This document shows positions 54,055 to 62,469 of a stretch of 64,000 nt of DNA, in pieces. Every line of letters begins with the position of its first letter. Positions within the stretch are counted from its first letter, which is position 1. Source of the DNA: Lachnospiraceae bacterium. GTDB lineage: Bacteria > Bacillota > Clostridia > Lachnospirales > Lachnospiraceae. The notes under the pieces are model-generated. The model was given only the letters and a program-made list of their open reading frames with translations, did no database searches and had not been told where the DNA came from. Position numbers and translations under genes: made by a program. The stretch lies in the NCBI GenBank assembly GCA_017461775.1, contig JAFTXD010000047.1:1-64000 (forward strand). The letters run 5' to 3'.

Positions 54055-55560
54055 TTATTTATATTTTTTCATTGCTTCGTCTACAGGCATCCCTTTTGTA
54101 ATCGCCTCCCTGCGCTGCCCATTCACCCTTTGGATATGCTCCATCTTCTCTCCGCTCAGGCTATATTTATGCATCGCATACTGGGCGAGAATCCAGGAAA
54201 GCATGGGAAGCACACAGAAAAGTACAATCACCACCCATTTCATTCCCGGCATATAAGGTGTTCCCGTATCCGGTAGATTTTCAATTCCGATGAGTACCAC
54301 TGCAGCTCCCACAATAGTGGAACCAAGGGAGGATACCAGCTTATCCACCAGACTGAATAAGGTACCGATAATTCCCGGTATATATTTTCCACTACGATAG
54401 GTCTCGTAGTCCGAACAGTCTGCCACCATGGGAATGGGCATATCCGCTGTGGAATAATAGGAACCATACCCCACCGAATAAAAAATAATAAAAAGAATGG
54501 TATACAGGTTGATATTTCGCAGAGACAATATGGCAAAGCGACTCCCCGGCTCCCACAAAAGAAGGAGCGCCAGTACGCCCACATAGCTGATAAGTGCAAT
54601 TCGGGTATACAGTGCCAGCGCCACCTTCTGCCCCTTCTTCTGAGCCGTTTTCACACTGAGCAGAAAAAAGGGAATGGACGCTGCAAAGGTAATACCAAAC
54701 AGTGGCAGATAGAGACCACTGTAATCTCCCATCATGGAAGCATAAAGCATGCAGGCCACACTCATATTGCTTGCCACGGCAAAGGCTAGCTTGGTACTGC
54801 CTCCGGCAAGCATCAGCATCCTAAGTTCCTTATTATTCTTCAAAATCTCCAGATATTCTGAGAGCTTTGGCTTTTCTCCGGTTTTATCCCCCACACCGTA
54901 AAATTCCGGGCGGTCCTTTTCCCAGATACCGATAAGGGCCAGAACAGTAAGCACTGCGGATATCACAATAGATATAGGTACAATAACATCAAAAAACGCA
55001 GTGGAACCATAGCCGTAACGTTCTCCCAGAATAGGTGCCACAATCTGCACAAAGCCCATTCCGAACAGGGACGCAACGGTATTGAATATAATAAACAATG
55101 GTCGCTGGGATGGGTCACTGGTCAAAACAGTCTGTCCCGAACGGGTGCAGGCGGTCTGAAAGGTATAACCAATGACATATATGATATAGGCCGCCACAAA
55201 TCCCACATATCTAAGCCACATCTGTGTATCCGGTATGGCTCTGGTTCCAAAATACATCAGTAGCGCAGACACTGCCATTATTACATTGCCCAATACAATA
55301 TAGGGCCGGAACTTACCAAATTTTCCATCGGTTTTGTCAATAATCACACCGATAATCGGGTCCGTTATGGCATCAAAAATACGCATAATCGTCACCATAA
55401 GATTGGCAAATATCAGCACCAGTCCCAATACGCCATTGGCATGATACACGATGTAATTCATGGTAAGCAAAAAGTAAATATTTGTTGCTCCATTATTAAA
55501 AGGAAACAGCACAATCTGGTAAAGCTTTGCACGGTTTCCCTGAAATTTCTGATTTTCCAT
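54055..55560 (-). CDS. GPH-family sugar:cation symporter
   Basis: Glycoside-pentoside-hexuronide transporter of 501 residues, 12 membrane helices, MelB/XynB-like. Conserved parts are DAITDPIIGVIIDKTDGKFG (cation-site region) and GYGSYYSTADMPIPMVADCS. On the same strand, further upstream, are two GH43 enzymes, so xylo- or arabino-oligosaccharides are probable substrates. A hemolysin-III gene on the opposite strand separates them. Confidence 0.9.
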   Translation of the reverse strand: MENQKFQGNRAKLYQIVLFPFNNGATNIYFLLTMNYIVYHANGVLGLVLIFANLMVTIMRIFDAITDPIIGVIIDKTDGKFGKFRPYIVLGNVIMAVSALLMYFGTRAIPDTQMWLRYVGFVAAYIIYVIGYTFQTACTRSGQTVLTSDPSQRPLFIIFNTVASLFGMGFVQIVAPILGERYGYGSTAFFDVIVPISIVISAVLTVLALIGIWEKDRPEFYGVGDKTGEKPKLSEYLEILKNNKELRMLMLAGGSTKLAFAVASNMSVACMLYASMMGDYSGLYLPLFGITFAASIPFFLLSVKTAQKKGQKVALALYTRIALISYVGVLALLLLWEPGSRFAILSLRNINLYTILFIIFYSVGYGSYYSTADMPIPMVADCSDYETYRSGKYIPGIIGTLFSLVDKLVSSLGSTIVGAAVVLIGIENLPDTGTPYMPGMKWVVIVLFCVLPMLSWILAQYAMHKYSLSGEKMEHIQRVNGQRREAITKGMPVDEAMKKYK

Positions 55561-55678
55561 AAGATGCCTCCTGATGCTTATTTACCCTGTTATTGTGCCT
55601 TTTTTTCTTCATTTCATACTCATGGCCACATATTTTTCTCTTCCACGGGAACTTTAACAAGGAGGTCATAAAAGTATG

Positions 55679-55739
55679 TTGACTTTCTTTCTTCGAAGAT
55701 GTAATATATTTCTACAAGATGTAGTTTTTAAAACTACAT
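55679..55739 (+). promoter_or_regulatory. Promoter and palindrome upstream of the hemolysin-III gene
   Basis: TTGACT (55679-55684), 17 bases, TAATAT (55702-55707). A 21-base palindrome with ten-base perfect arms, ATGTAGTTTT-T-AAAACTACAT (55719-55739), lies just after the predicted start point. It could be a repressor site or an mRNA hairpin; no trans-acting partner is identified. Confidence 0.7.
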
Positions 55740-55761
55740 GTCGCAATTTGGAGGTTTTATT

Positions 55762-56412
55762 ATGCAGATAACTATTCGCGAACCGGGCAGTGCCCTTACT
55801 CATTATATTGCCATGATGATGGCTCTTGTAGCAGCCACCCCTCTTTTGGTAAAAGCCGCTACACAGGGTGGCAAAGTCACCCTGTTCGCCACCTTTATTT
55901 TTATACTCAGCATGATTCTTCTTTATGGAGCAAGTGCCCTTTACCATTCCGTGAACCTGGAAGGCTCCAAGCTACGCATTTTCAAACGAATCGACCATAT
56001 GATGATTTTCGTACTTATCGCCGGCTCGTACACCCCGGTCTGCATGATTTCCCTGGGAAACCGTACCGGCCTGTATATGCTGGTTGCAGTCTGGACCATC
56101 GCCTTTATCGGAATGATTACCAAGATGCTCTGGGTGACCTGTCCCAAATGGTTCTCCTCCTTCATCTATATCTCCATGGGCTGGGTATGTGTCTTTGCCT
56201 TCGGCGAAATCTGGAACGCGCTGCCTCTGGCCGGTTTTTTATGGCTTCTTGGCGGTGGCATCATCTACACCATCGGCGGCATCATTTACGCCCTGAAATT
56301 TACGCCCTTCCACGGAAAATACAAGTATTTCGGCTCCCACGAAATCTTCCACCTCTTCGTTATGGCGGGGAGTGTGTGCCATTTTATCTTTATTTATTTT
56401 TTTGTGTGTTAG
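55762..56412 (+). CDS. trhA: Hemolysin III / PAQR-family membrane protein
   Basis: Seven-helix membrane protein of 216 residues in the HlyIII/TrhA/PAQR group. Relatives act in membrane-lipid homeostasis; haemolysis is an old name. The metal-site pattern is visible: ALYHS, RIDHMMIF and HEIFHLFVMAGSVCHF. The ATG at 55762 follows GGAGG by seven bases. Lone gene with its own promoter and a palindrome in its leader. Confidence 0.9.
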   Translation: MQITIREPGSALTHYIAMMMALVAATPLLVKAATQGGKVTLFATFIFILSMILLYGASALYHSVNLEGSKLRIFKRIDHMMIFVLIAGSYTPVCMISLGNRTGLYMLVAVWTIAFIGMITKMLWVTCPKWFSSFIYISMGWVCVFAFGEIWNALPLAGFLWLLGGGIIYTIGGIIYALKFTPFHGKYKYFGSHEIFHLFVMAGSVCHFIFIYFFVC

Positions 56413-56432
56413 AAAGAATATTACAATGAAAC

Positions 56433-56468
56433 AGAGCCCTTGGCGAAATTTCGAATCGTCGGGGCTCT
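56433..56468 (+). terminator. Probable terminator of the hemolysin-III gene
   Basis: AGAGCCC and GGGCTCT pair around an inner CGAAATTTCG; the tail is only weakly T-rich. Confidence 0.5.
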
Positions 56469-56482
56469 TGTACTATTTCCTA

Positions 56483-56511
56483 TTGATTTATTAGACTATA
56501 TCTGCTAAACT
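56483..56511 (+). promoter_or_regulatory. Promoter of the small-protein locus
   Basis: TTGATT (56483-56488), a 17-base spacer and TAAACT (56506-56511). Predicted start near 56518, at the edge of the left inverted repeat. Confidence 0.7.
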
Positions 56512-56605
56512 ACTCCTACGAGGTGTTGTCGAAAACGGTAAGCGGTTCGCCTTTTGCCAGAGTGAGTACATTCTGAGAGCTTCCAGTGTCTTGGAGGTGA
56601 TACCA

Positions 56606-56644
56606 ATGGAAAATAATGTGAAAGGTACAAATTTGAATGCTTGA
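56606..56644 (+). CDS. 12-codon leader ORF with strong ribosome site
   Basis: Encodes MENNVKGTNLNA. The ribosome site GGAGGTGAT (56593-56601) is an extended match to the 16S tail, at good spacing. It can be hidden in a stem: CUUCCA (56580-56585) with UGGAGG (56592-56597), six-base loop. The stop codon overlaps the start of the 42-residue ORF by eight bases (ATGCTTGA), so translation of the leader should open the second frame, much as mok does for hok. Confidence 0.65.
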   Translation: MENNVKGTNLNA

Positions 56645-56765
56645 TTACGTAATTAAGATAGCAGGTATGCTTGTTACAGCTGCCAGCACGGTAGTTAAGG
56701 CAATCGAACTGTTTCAGAAAGCTAAAAAGAGCAATCAAAAAAGCAACCGCCACTCGCCAAAGTAA
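56637..56765 (+). CDS. 42-residue amphipathic protein, candidate type I toxin
   Basis: Small protein with a hydrophobic or amphipathic N-terminal helix (about 5-26, VIKIAGMLVTAASTVVKAIE) and a strongly basic C-terminus (seven Lys/Arg and a His in the last 15 residues). No named family recognised. The frame has a stop just before the ATG, so this start is fixed, and it lacks its own good ribosome site; coupling to the leader ORF is the likely route. The last codons lie inside a terminator hairpin. Size, charge layout and RNA context resemble Fst/Ldr/TxpA-type toxins; toxicity is inferred, not shown. Confidence 0.65.
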   Translation: MLDYVIKIAGMLVTAASTVVKAIELFQKAKKSNQKSNRHSPK

Positions 56766-56777
56766 GGTTGCTTTTTT
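56737..56777. terminator. Bidirectional terminator overlapping the small ORF end
   Basis: A 12-bp perfect stem (AAAAAAGCAACC/GGTTGCTTTTTT) with a 17-base loop works on both strands and ends both convergent transcripts. Confidence 0.85.
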
Positions 56778-56830
56778 AATATACACTTATAACTAAGGCG
56801 AACCGTTTGCTATCGGCAGCACCTCTATAT
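56737..56830 (-). ncRNA. Predicted antisense RNA (candidate antitoxin)
   Basis: A strong minus-strand promoter, TTGACA (56860-56865), 17 bases, TAGAAT (56837-56842), would start an RNA near 56830 that ends at the shared terminator, about 94 bases. It contains no convincing ORF. It overlaps the 3' end of the small-protein mRNA by about 41 bases and begins with the same repeat sequence as that mRNA. Confidence 0.6.
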
Positions 56831-56836
56831 AGTTAC

Positions 56837-56865
56837 ATTCTAAAGTCTTCTTGTTGTTTTGTCAA
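56837..56865 (-). promoter_or_regulatory. Promoter of the predicted antisense RNA
   Basis: TTGACA-17-TAGAAT on the minus strand, starting about 30 bases past the GH43 stop codon. Confidence 0.7.
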
Positions 56866-56893
56866 CAATTCTACACCACATTCAACCACAAAA

Positions 56894-58426
56894 TTACACC
56901 AGCTTCTCAAACAAGAAATAATCCACCTTCAGATTTCCGCCTTCTCTGTCACGCTTATTGATGGCAAAGACACCGGCTTTTACGCCTACCCAGCGTCCCG
57001 GAGTAGCCAGCACGGATTCGCCTACGGACTTGTAGCTCTCGCCGTCCATGCTGTATGCATAGGAGACCACTTCCTCGTTCTGAACAGTCATGCGCAGGTA
57101 AATGGAATCTCCATTAACACTGTCGTAGACAGTTTCTACCTCATTGTCCTTGGTCCACTCTCCGGTCATTTGTACCAGATTTCGTCTACCATCCATAGCT
57201 CTCACAGCCAGACCGGTATATACGCCGCCAAGGGAAATCATTCCCGCATAGTCGCCGTCCACAAGGTCTGTAATATCCAGCTTGGTGGTAATGGTGAATT
57301 CCGGCGCAGGCCACTTCTGCAGTAACAGATTGCTCACATCACAAAGCTGTACTCCCGGCTCCACTCTCTGGGAATTCAGGATTAAATGCTCGTTTTCCAA
57401 TTTATACCAGTCATCCTTATAATTGGCATTCCACTGCCACTGTAACCCCAGCTTATCCTCTAAGAAATCATCGGAATCCTCCGGAGAACACTGCTCGAAG
57501 CTACCGCCCACATCCGGCTTCTGGTAGGTGATTACCGGTTCACCGCAGCCGTTTTCATCTTCATTGATACCGATAATTGGCCAGTCATCCACCCAGCGCA
57601 TGGGCTGCAAATGAATGATACGTCCTGCATTTCCCACATCCTGGAAATGAATGAACCAGTCCTCTCCACTGGGGGTATCAATCCATGCACCCTGATGAGG
57701 GCCGTTAATCTCTGTATTTCCCTGATGAAGTACAATTTTCTCTTCGTAAGGTCCGTAAATATTTCTGGAACGAAGTACGGTCTGCCAGCCCGGCTTTACA
57801 CCGCCTGCCGGTGCAAAAATGTAATAATACCCATTTCTCTTATAAAGCTTGGGACCCTCAATGGTAGGCTGGGTAGCATGTCCGTCGTACACATGCATAC
57901 CATCGTCCAACACGTCCGTACAGTCCGGCTTAATGGGACTCATATGCAAAATACTCTTAAATCCGATACGACTTCTGGCAAAGGCAGTAACCATGTACGC
58001 CTGCCCGTCATCATCCCAGAACGGACAGGGATCAATCCAGCCGCACACCTTTCTTACACATACCGGCTCCTCCCAGCCCTTAAAAGGATCGTCGGTCTTA
58101 CACATAAAAATTCCCTCATCCGGCATGGGGATAAACGCATAGAAATACCCTTCATGGAAACGAATGGATGGTGCCCAGCTTCCGCAACCATGCATGGGCT
58201 TATCATAATAATCAAAGGGTAGCTTTTCCATACAGTAGCTGATTACCTTCCAGTTTACCAAATCCTTGGAATGAAGTACCGGTACGGATGGCGAATTGCA
58301 AAAGCTGGAAGCCACCATAAAATAATCCTCGCCCACACGGATTACGTCTGGGTCAGAATAGTCTGTATAAAGTATGGGATTTGTATAAGTCCCGTCGCCG
58401 TTATCGGCGTTCCACATTTTTTTCAT
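56894..58426 (-). CDS. GH43 family beta-xylosidase/arabinofuranosidase
   Basis: Inverting glycosidase of 510 residues for xylose- or arabinose-ended oligosaccharides. The five-bladed propeller (about 10-320) carries the base Asp in YSDPDVI, the pKa-tuning Asp in GWIDPCPFWDDDG and the acid Glu in EGPKLYKRNGYYY. A C-terminal beta-sandwich (about 330-510) of the GH43_C2 type follows. No signal peptide, so it is intracellular and fits a transporter-fed pathway. It is 15 bases after the ankyrin-linked GH43. Xylosidase and arabinosidase cannot be told apart here. Confidence 0.92.
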   Translation of the reverse strand: MKKMWNADNGDGTYTNPILYTDYSDPDVIRVGEDYFMVASSFCNSPSVPVLHSKDLVNWKVISYCMEKLPFDYYDKPMHGCGSWAPSIRFHEGYFYAFIPMPDEGIFMCKTDDPFKGWEEPVCVRKVCGWIDPCPFWDDDGQAYMVTAFARSRIGFKSILHMSPIKPDCTDVLDDGMHVYDGHATQPTIEGPKLYKRNGYYYIFAPAGGVKPGWQTVLRSRNIYGPYEEKIVLHQGNTEINGPHQGAWIDTPSGEDWFIHFQDVGNAGRIIHLQPMRWVDDWPIIGINEDENGCGEPVITYQKPDVGGSFEQCSPEDSDDFLEDKLGLQWQWNANYKDDWYKLENEHLILNSQRVEPGVQLCDVSNLLLQKWPAPEFTITTKLDITDLVDGDYAGMISLGGVYTGLAVRAMDGRRNLVQMTGEWTKDNEVETVYDSVNGDSIYLRMTVQNEEVVSYAYSMDGESYKSVGESVLATPGRWVGVKAGVFAINKRDREGGNLKVDYFLFEKLV

Positions 58427-58441
58427 TGTTTCTTATCCTCT

Positions 58442-60355
58442 CTACATTTCCACAGGGGTATACTTCATGTTTTTAAATTCCCCTGTTAATCGTTCTTCAT
58501 ATTCTCCAGAGTAAGCGTATACCCCCACCATGGCACCGGTAAAACGCTTGCCCATCCGAATTCCCTCATCGCAAAGATAATATACATTATCCTGGGTCCA
58601 AAGCTCCTTCCAGGCTCCCCCCTCTGTTTTATAGGAGAAAGTTCTGCGCAGATAATCCGTATCCACCTTCAGAGATATTACCTCTCCCTCCTTCACAGAA
58701 AGCACTCCACTGTAGTTGCACATGGTCTTGGTGCCCACATGCTCCTCCAGCATCAGCAAATATCCCTCTCTCTGGGCATAAACAACGCCCAGATTCAAGT
58801 AAGTATTCTCATCATAATAGCAGGTAATTCCCAGATTCTGTCCTTCCTTAAGAGCAGGCACCCGGAGCTCGGTCTCAAAAGAAAACTTAAAATTCTCCTG
58901 TCTTCTTAAAAGAATATTCCGGGAATACATAGTAGACAGCGGCTTTTTGCTGCCCAATATCCGTAGAAAGCCCTCTGCAAAGGTATAGGCATTCTCTTCC
59001 GGGGCTCTGGGCGATACCCAAGCTGTGCTTAAGATACCCTTTTCCAAATCGTCCAAAGCCTCCGCAGGAATATACTCAGGAAGATTTGGCTTTTTCTGAA
59101 GTACACTTGGGCCCTGTAAATGATTTACCATTGGCCAGCCGTCACTGTTCCAGGTAATGGGGTCCATGGCAGTCTCCCTGCCAAGCATACTGTAGGCTCC
59201 CGCAATCTGTCTACCACACAGATACACCATAAACCATTCCCCATTCTGGGTCTGCAGCGGCTTTCCATGTCCTGCACGCTGAATTCCGGCTTTAGGGTCC
59301 ATCTGACGCATAATGGGATTGTAAGGACAGGGCTCATAATTTCCAAACAGTGTCTTAGATCTGGATACAGAAATTCTGTGTCCGGGACCGGTTCCGCCCT
59401 CTGCCTGAAACAGATAATAATAACCATCCTTCTTTAATAAATGGGACCCCTCCGGGGCACGCTTCTGATGACCATAGTACAAAAGCTTGGCCTCCGAAAG
59501 CTGCTTCTTACCATCGGGGCTGATTTCAAAAATTCTCGCCCCACGATTTAAGATCATATATCTACGACCATCATCGTCCGTAAAAATGGAAGGGTCGATA
59601 CCATCCTCGTCCAAAAATACCGGCTCCTCATAGGGTCCCTCCGGTTTATCCGAAGAGGTCACCATCTGTTTACGATACACGGTTCCGTCATCATTGAGGC
59701 GATAGGTAGCTGTAATATAGAATCTTCCCTCATAATAGGAAATATCCGGTGCCCAATAGCCTCTGCCCCCCTCTAACTCCTGCAAATGGGCCCACTCAGG
59801 ATTGGTAATGGCATGTCCGATGACCTCCCAATGAATCAAATCCTTAGAGTGAGAAATAGGAATGCAGGGGAAGTAAATAAAGGAGGAATTCACCATGTAA
59901 TAATCCTCTCCCACCCGCACAATGGATGGATCGGGGTGCATACCGGTCATTATAGGATTATGGTACATATCCTCGTACCTTGCTCCCACGTGTTCCTCAA
60001 AATACTTTTCAATATCTGCAAAGCCCTTTTCATGGACAATCTGGTACGGGGTCACCAAATTCACATCTCCCCTTACCGGAGACATGCCCACCTTTTCTAC
60101 CAGATACTGCACCAGCGGAAGATTCCCGGACTCTACACCATAATGCAGTACATCCCTGTTTAATTCATCCACCTCATTAAAGCTGGCTCTGGAGTACTCC
60201 ACAATGTATTTCATCATGGGTAAATTTCCCATTCTCGCCACATAAAAGGGAATCCATACTCCATCTATCTTTTCGTCAATGCAGGCCGGCACTTCTACAA
60301 GTCTCTGTATCATCTGCTCCAAATCCTGCCGTACAACACTTTCCTGAATTGTCAT
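58442..60355 (-). CDS. GH43 glycosidase with N-terminal ankyrin repeats
   Basis: A 637-residue intracellular enzyme. Residues about 30-125 form two or three ankyrin-like repeats (ARMGNLPMMKYIVEYS, GVESGNLPLVQYLVE, EKGFADIEKYFEE). The GH43 propeller follows (about 130-430) with Asp in MHPDPSIV, Asp in GIDPSIFTDDDG and Glu in EGSHLLKKDGYYY, then a beta-sandwich domain (about 440-637). The ATG at 60355 is used because GGAGG lies five bases upstream. It precedes the second GH43 in the same transcript. The ankyrin part may bind a partner or a substrate; its role is unknown. Confidence 0.9.
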   Translation of the reverse strand: MTIQESVVRQDLEQMIQRLVEVPACIDEKIDGVWIPFYVARMGNLPMMKYIVEYSRASFNEVDELNRDVLHYGVESGNLPLVQYLVEKVGMSPVRGDVNLVTPYQIVHEKGFADIEKYFEEHVGARYEDMYHNPIMTGMHPDPSIVRVGEDYYMVNSSFIYFPCIPISHSKDLIHWEVIGHAITNPEWAHLQELEGGRGYWAPDISYYEGRFYITATYRLNDDGTVYRKQMVTSSDKPEGPYEEPVFLDEDGIDPSIFTDDDGRRYMILNRGARIFEISPDGKKQLSEAKLLYYGHQKRAPEGSHLLKKDGYYYLFQAEGGTGPGHRISVSRSKTLFGNYEPCPYNPIMRQMDPKAGIQRAGHGKPLQTQNGEWFMVYLCGRQIAGAYSMLGRETAMDPITWNSDGWPMVNHLQGPSVLQKKPNLPEYIPAEALDDLEKGILSTAWVSPRAPEENAYTFAEGFLRILGSKKPLSTMYSRNILLRRQENFKFSFETELRVPALKEGQNLGITCYYDENTYLNLGVVYAQREGYLLMLEEHVGTKTMCNYSGVLSVKEGEVISLKVDTDYLRRTFSYKTEGGAWKELWTQDNVYYLCDEGIRMGKRFTGAMVGVYAYSGEYEERLTGEFKNMKYTPVEM

Positions 60356-60421
60356 AACACCCTCCATATTTCCAAACGCCGAAGCTACTTTTTCAAATAC
60401 AATTTTGTATCCATATCTTAC

Positions 60422-62227
60422 TTACTCCTCCAGATGGTACAGCCATATTCCCCAATAAGAAGTATATGTAGTAAAATATCCCATACTCTCAAGTCCCATT
60501 TCTTCTGCATCAAGTATCTTTCCAGCGCTAAAGATATATTCACAGCCTAACTCTTTTAATGCTTCCATATCAAAATCCAAATTTTCATATACTGCATTCC
60601 AGTATTTTGGAATCATATAATAATTGCCTGAACCGGAGTTCAGCAAATAGCACCGATTTCCCCATGTATCAAAATACACTGCGGATTCCTTTACTTTATC
60701 CAGCTCCGGTGCAATCACCTTACGAAACCTGTGCTTATACTCCAACGAATAATTATTGGAATATCCGTCTACGGTATAAAAACCATGCATTAGCGAAGGT
60801 GCCGGACTCATTCCTAAATGGGCAATTCGATAGGTGGACATATCCCTGCCAATCGCATCTTCCAATTGCTCCATTAAATCTTCTGCATAATAACTCTCCC
60901 ATGAAGTATACTCTAAGATGCCCGTCCTATTTATCCACTGTTTAAGATTCTTGTAAAAAAGAGAATTTGAACCTATAAGCAGCAAAGTGGGAATAAGTAT
61001 CGCTCCCATGCACAAGGTCTTAAACAGCGGAGTATTTAAAACCTTAATGCACTTGCCAGCAAATCCCCGCTTCCATTGTATAGCTTCTTTCTCCTGCAGC
61101 TTTCCCCACCACACACTGAATACTAATGCAAATTCCATATACCATAACGATGGGTAAAGCCAGTAAACTCGCTCTGCCTGAAAAAAACGCAGAAAGCCCT
61201 GTTGCGAATTTTTCCACGCTGCAACGATATCTGTTCTCAAAAAAGCATACAAAACCGCAATTACAATTATTCCCACAAATCCGGCGACGGCTGCTTTATA
61301 CCTTTTCACGGCCACCGTATCCAGCTTTTTAAACAGAATCCCCTCTATTACCAATAACACTGTAATAGGAAGAATCAAATACTTATGCAGAGAAGCCGCA
61401 TGCTGACCACTATTAATAAATATATCCTTCAACGCTACCCAAAATGGTACGGAACCATTCACCAGCTCTACTCTATGACTGACATACCCGCTGTTTCCCA
61501 CTAGAAATTCCAGTATTAACTGATAATTCACACCTATATATACAGCTAAAATAAGCAAGAAGCCCCATAACAAATGTTTATTCCACTGCTTTTTCCAAAG
61601 CATGCTTACTATATAGCAGCCCCACAACCCTAATACTACATATCCAATCAACACTAGATGGGTGCTTAAACCAAAATAAAATATAATTCCGTATGCCAGC
61701 CCTATGTGCTTTCGATCATATAAACATAAAAAAGCATAGAATAACAGCGGAACCCCCATACAGGATAATCCATATATAGGCAGGATTGTCAATGAACAGA
61801 AGCAGCCTGCCATGGCAACTGCTAAAATACTGCTATCTGTTATACGCTTTACAGAAAAATACATGCCCCAAAATCCACTTAGAAAAACTATCGTATACTG
61901 AAGCCTGAAAGCAGTGAATGCAGAAAACACATAATACAGGGGGATAAACAGAACTGCAGATGGTTGCATCCCCGTTCTGTTTATCCCTCCCAGAAGCTCC
62001 GGAAACACCTCTACATCCTGCCACAAGTATTTCGCATTCAGAACATATGCCATAATAGTTTCATCCAACTGTTCATGTATCTCAAAAACACTTGCTTCTT
62101 TCATAAAAAATAGTGGCAAAAAAGAAACAAACCATACAACAATTCCCATCCACCAAAGAGAAATACTATCTAGTTTTTTTATGGCATAATTCATCTTTTT
62201 CCACATATTATACATCATCCCTTCCAT
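60422..62227 (-). CDS. Large polytopic membrane protein, function unknown
   Basis: About 601 residues with roughly 12 hydrophobic segments and a C-terminal outside domain of about 150 residues. The layout (first loop with HEQLDETIMAY, many helices, C-terminal soluble tail) resembles GT-C-like or YfhO-like membrane proteins, and DUF6044-type proteins, but no catalytic motif can be assigned. The start is uncertain: ATG at 62227 (after GGAG) is used; 62218, 62206 and 62194 are alternatives. It lies 66 bases upstream of the ankyrin-GH43 gene. Confidence 0.65.
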   Translation of the reverse strand: MEGMMYNMWKKMNYAIKKLDSISLWWMGIVVWFVSFLPLFFMKEASVFEIHEQLDETIMAYVLNAKYLWQDVEVFPELLGGINRTGMQPSAVLFIPLYYVFSAFTAFRLQYTIVFLSGFWGMYFSVKRITDSSILAVAMAGCFCSLTILPIYGLSCMGVPLLFYAFLCLYDRKHIGLAYGIIFYFGLSTHLVLIGYVVLGLWGCYIVSMLWKKQWNKHLLWGFLLILAVYIGVNYQLILEFLVGNSGYVSHRVELVNGSVPFWVALKDIFINSGQHAASLHKYLILPITVLLVIEGILFKKLDTVAVKRYKAAVAGFVGIIVIAVLYAFLRTDIVAAWKNSQQGFLRFFQAERVYWLYPSLWYMEFALVFSVWWGKLQEKEAIQWKRGFAGKCIKVLNTPLFKTLCMGAILIPTLLLIGSNSLFYKNLKQWINRTGILEYTSWESYYAEDLMEQLEDAIGRDMSTYRIAHLGMSPAPSLMHGFYTVDGYSNNYSLEYKHRFRKVIAPELDKVKESAVYFDTWGNRCYLLNSGSGNYYMIPKYWNAVYENLDFDMEALKELGCEYIFSAGKILDAEEMGLESMGYFTTYTSYWGIWLYHLEE

Positions 62228-62413
62228 ATTACTCCATTCGTTCCATCCCTCTGAACATAATGACAAAAGATTTATTCCCAATTGTTCATGAAAGCACAAC
62301 TAACACCATAATAATTCATTCTCTCAAATTATCAACATCTATGTCAAGTAGTCACCAACAACTTTTCTATTTTAGTGTAGCAGTTCAGAAATACCTTTCA
62401 CAAATACGCAACA

Positions 62414-62444
62414 CAAAAGAGTGGTGAACTTTCGCTCACCACTC
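62414..62444 (-). terminator. Terminator of the PT-repeat surface protein gene
   Basis: A nine-base stem (GAGTGGTGA/TCACCACTC) followed by TTTTG on the minus strand, about 25 bases past the stop. 62228-62413 otherwise shows no gene. Confidence 0.75.
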
Positions 62445-62469
62445 CGAATACCAAATATGATATTTTTAA

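Larger units (their letters stand above)
56521..56824. repeat. Imperfect inverted repeats bounding the small-protein locus
   Basis: Left arm 56521-56553 and right arm 56795-56824 read AGGTGYTGYCGA at their outer part and CGGTTCGCCTT at their inner part (right arm in reverse complement), with a variable middle. Each arm forms the 5' end of one of two convergent transcripts. Confidence 0.8.

Noticed and set aside
56505..56786. A 93-residue minus-strand frame over the small-protein locus
   Set aside because: It has no ribosome site and its start lies in the terminator; the predicted minus-strand RNA would end before most of it.
56521..56824. Inverted repeats interpreted as an integron attC site or a MITE
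   Set aside because: No attC core motifs or integrase, no target duplication; promoter and terminator placement explains the repeats better.
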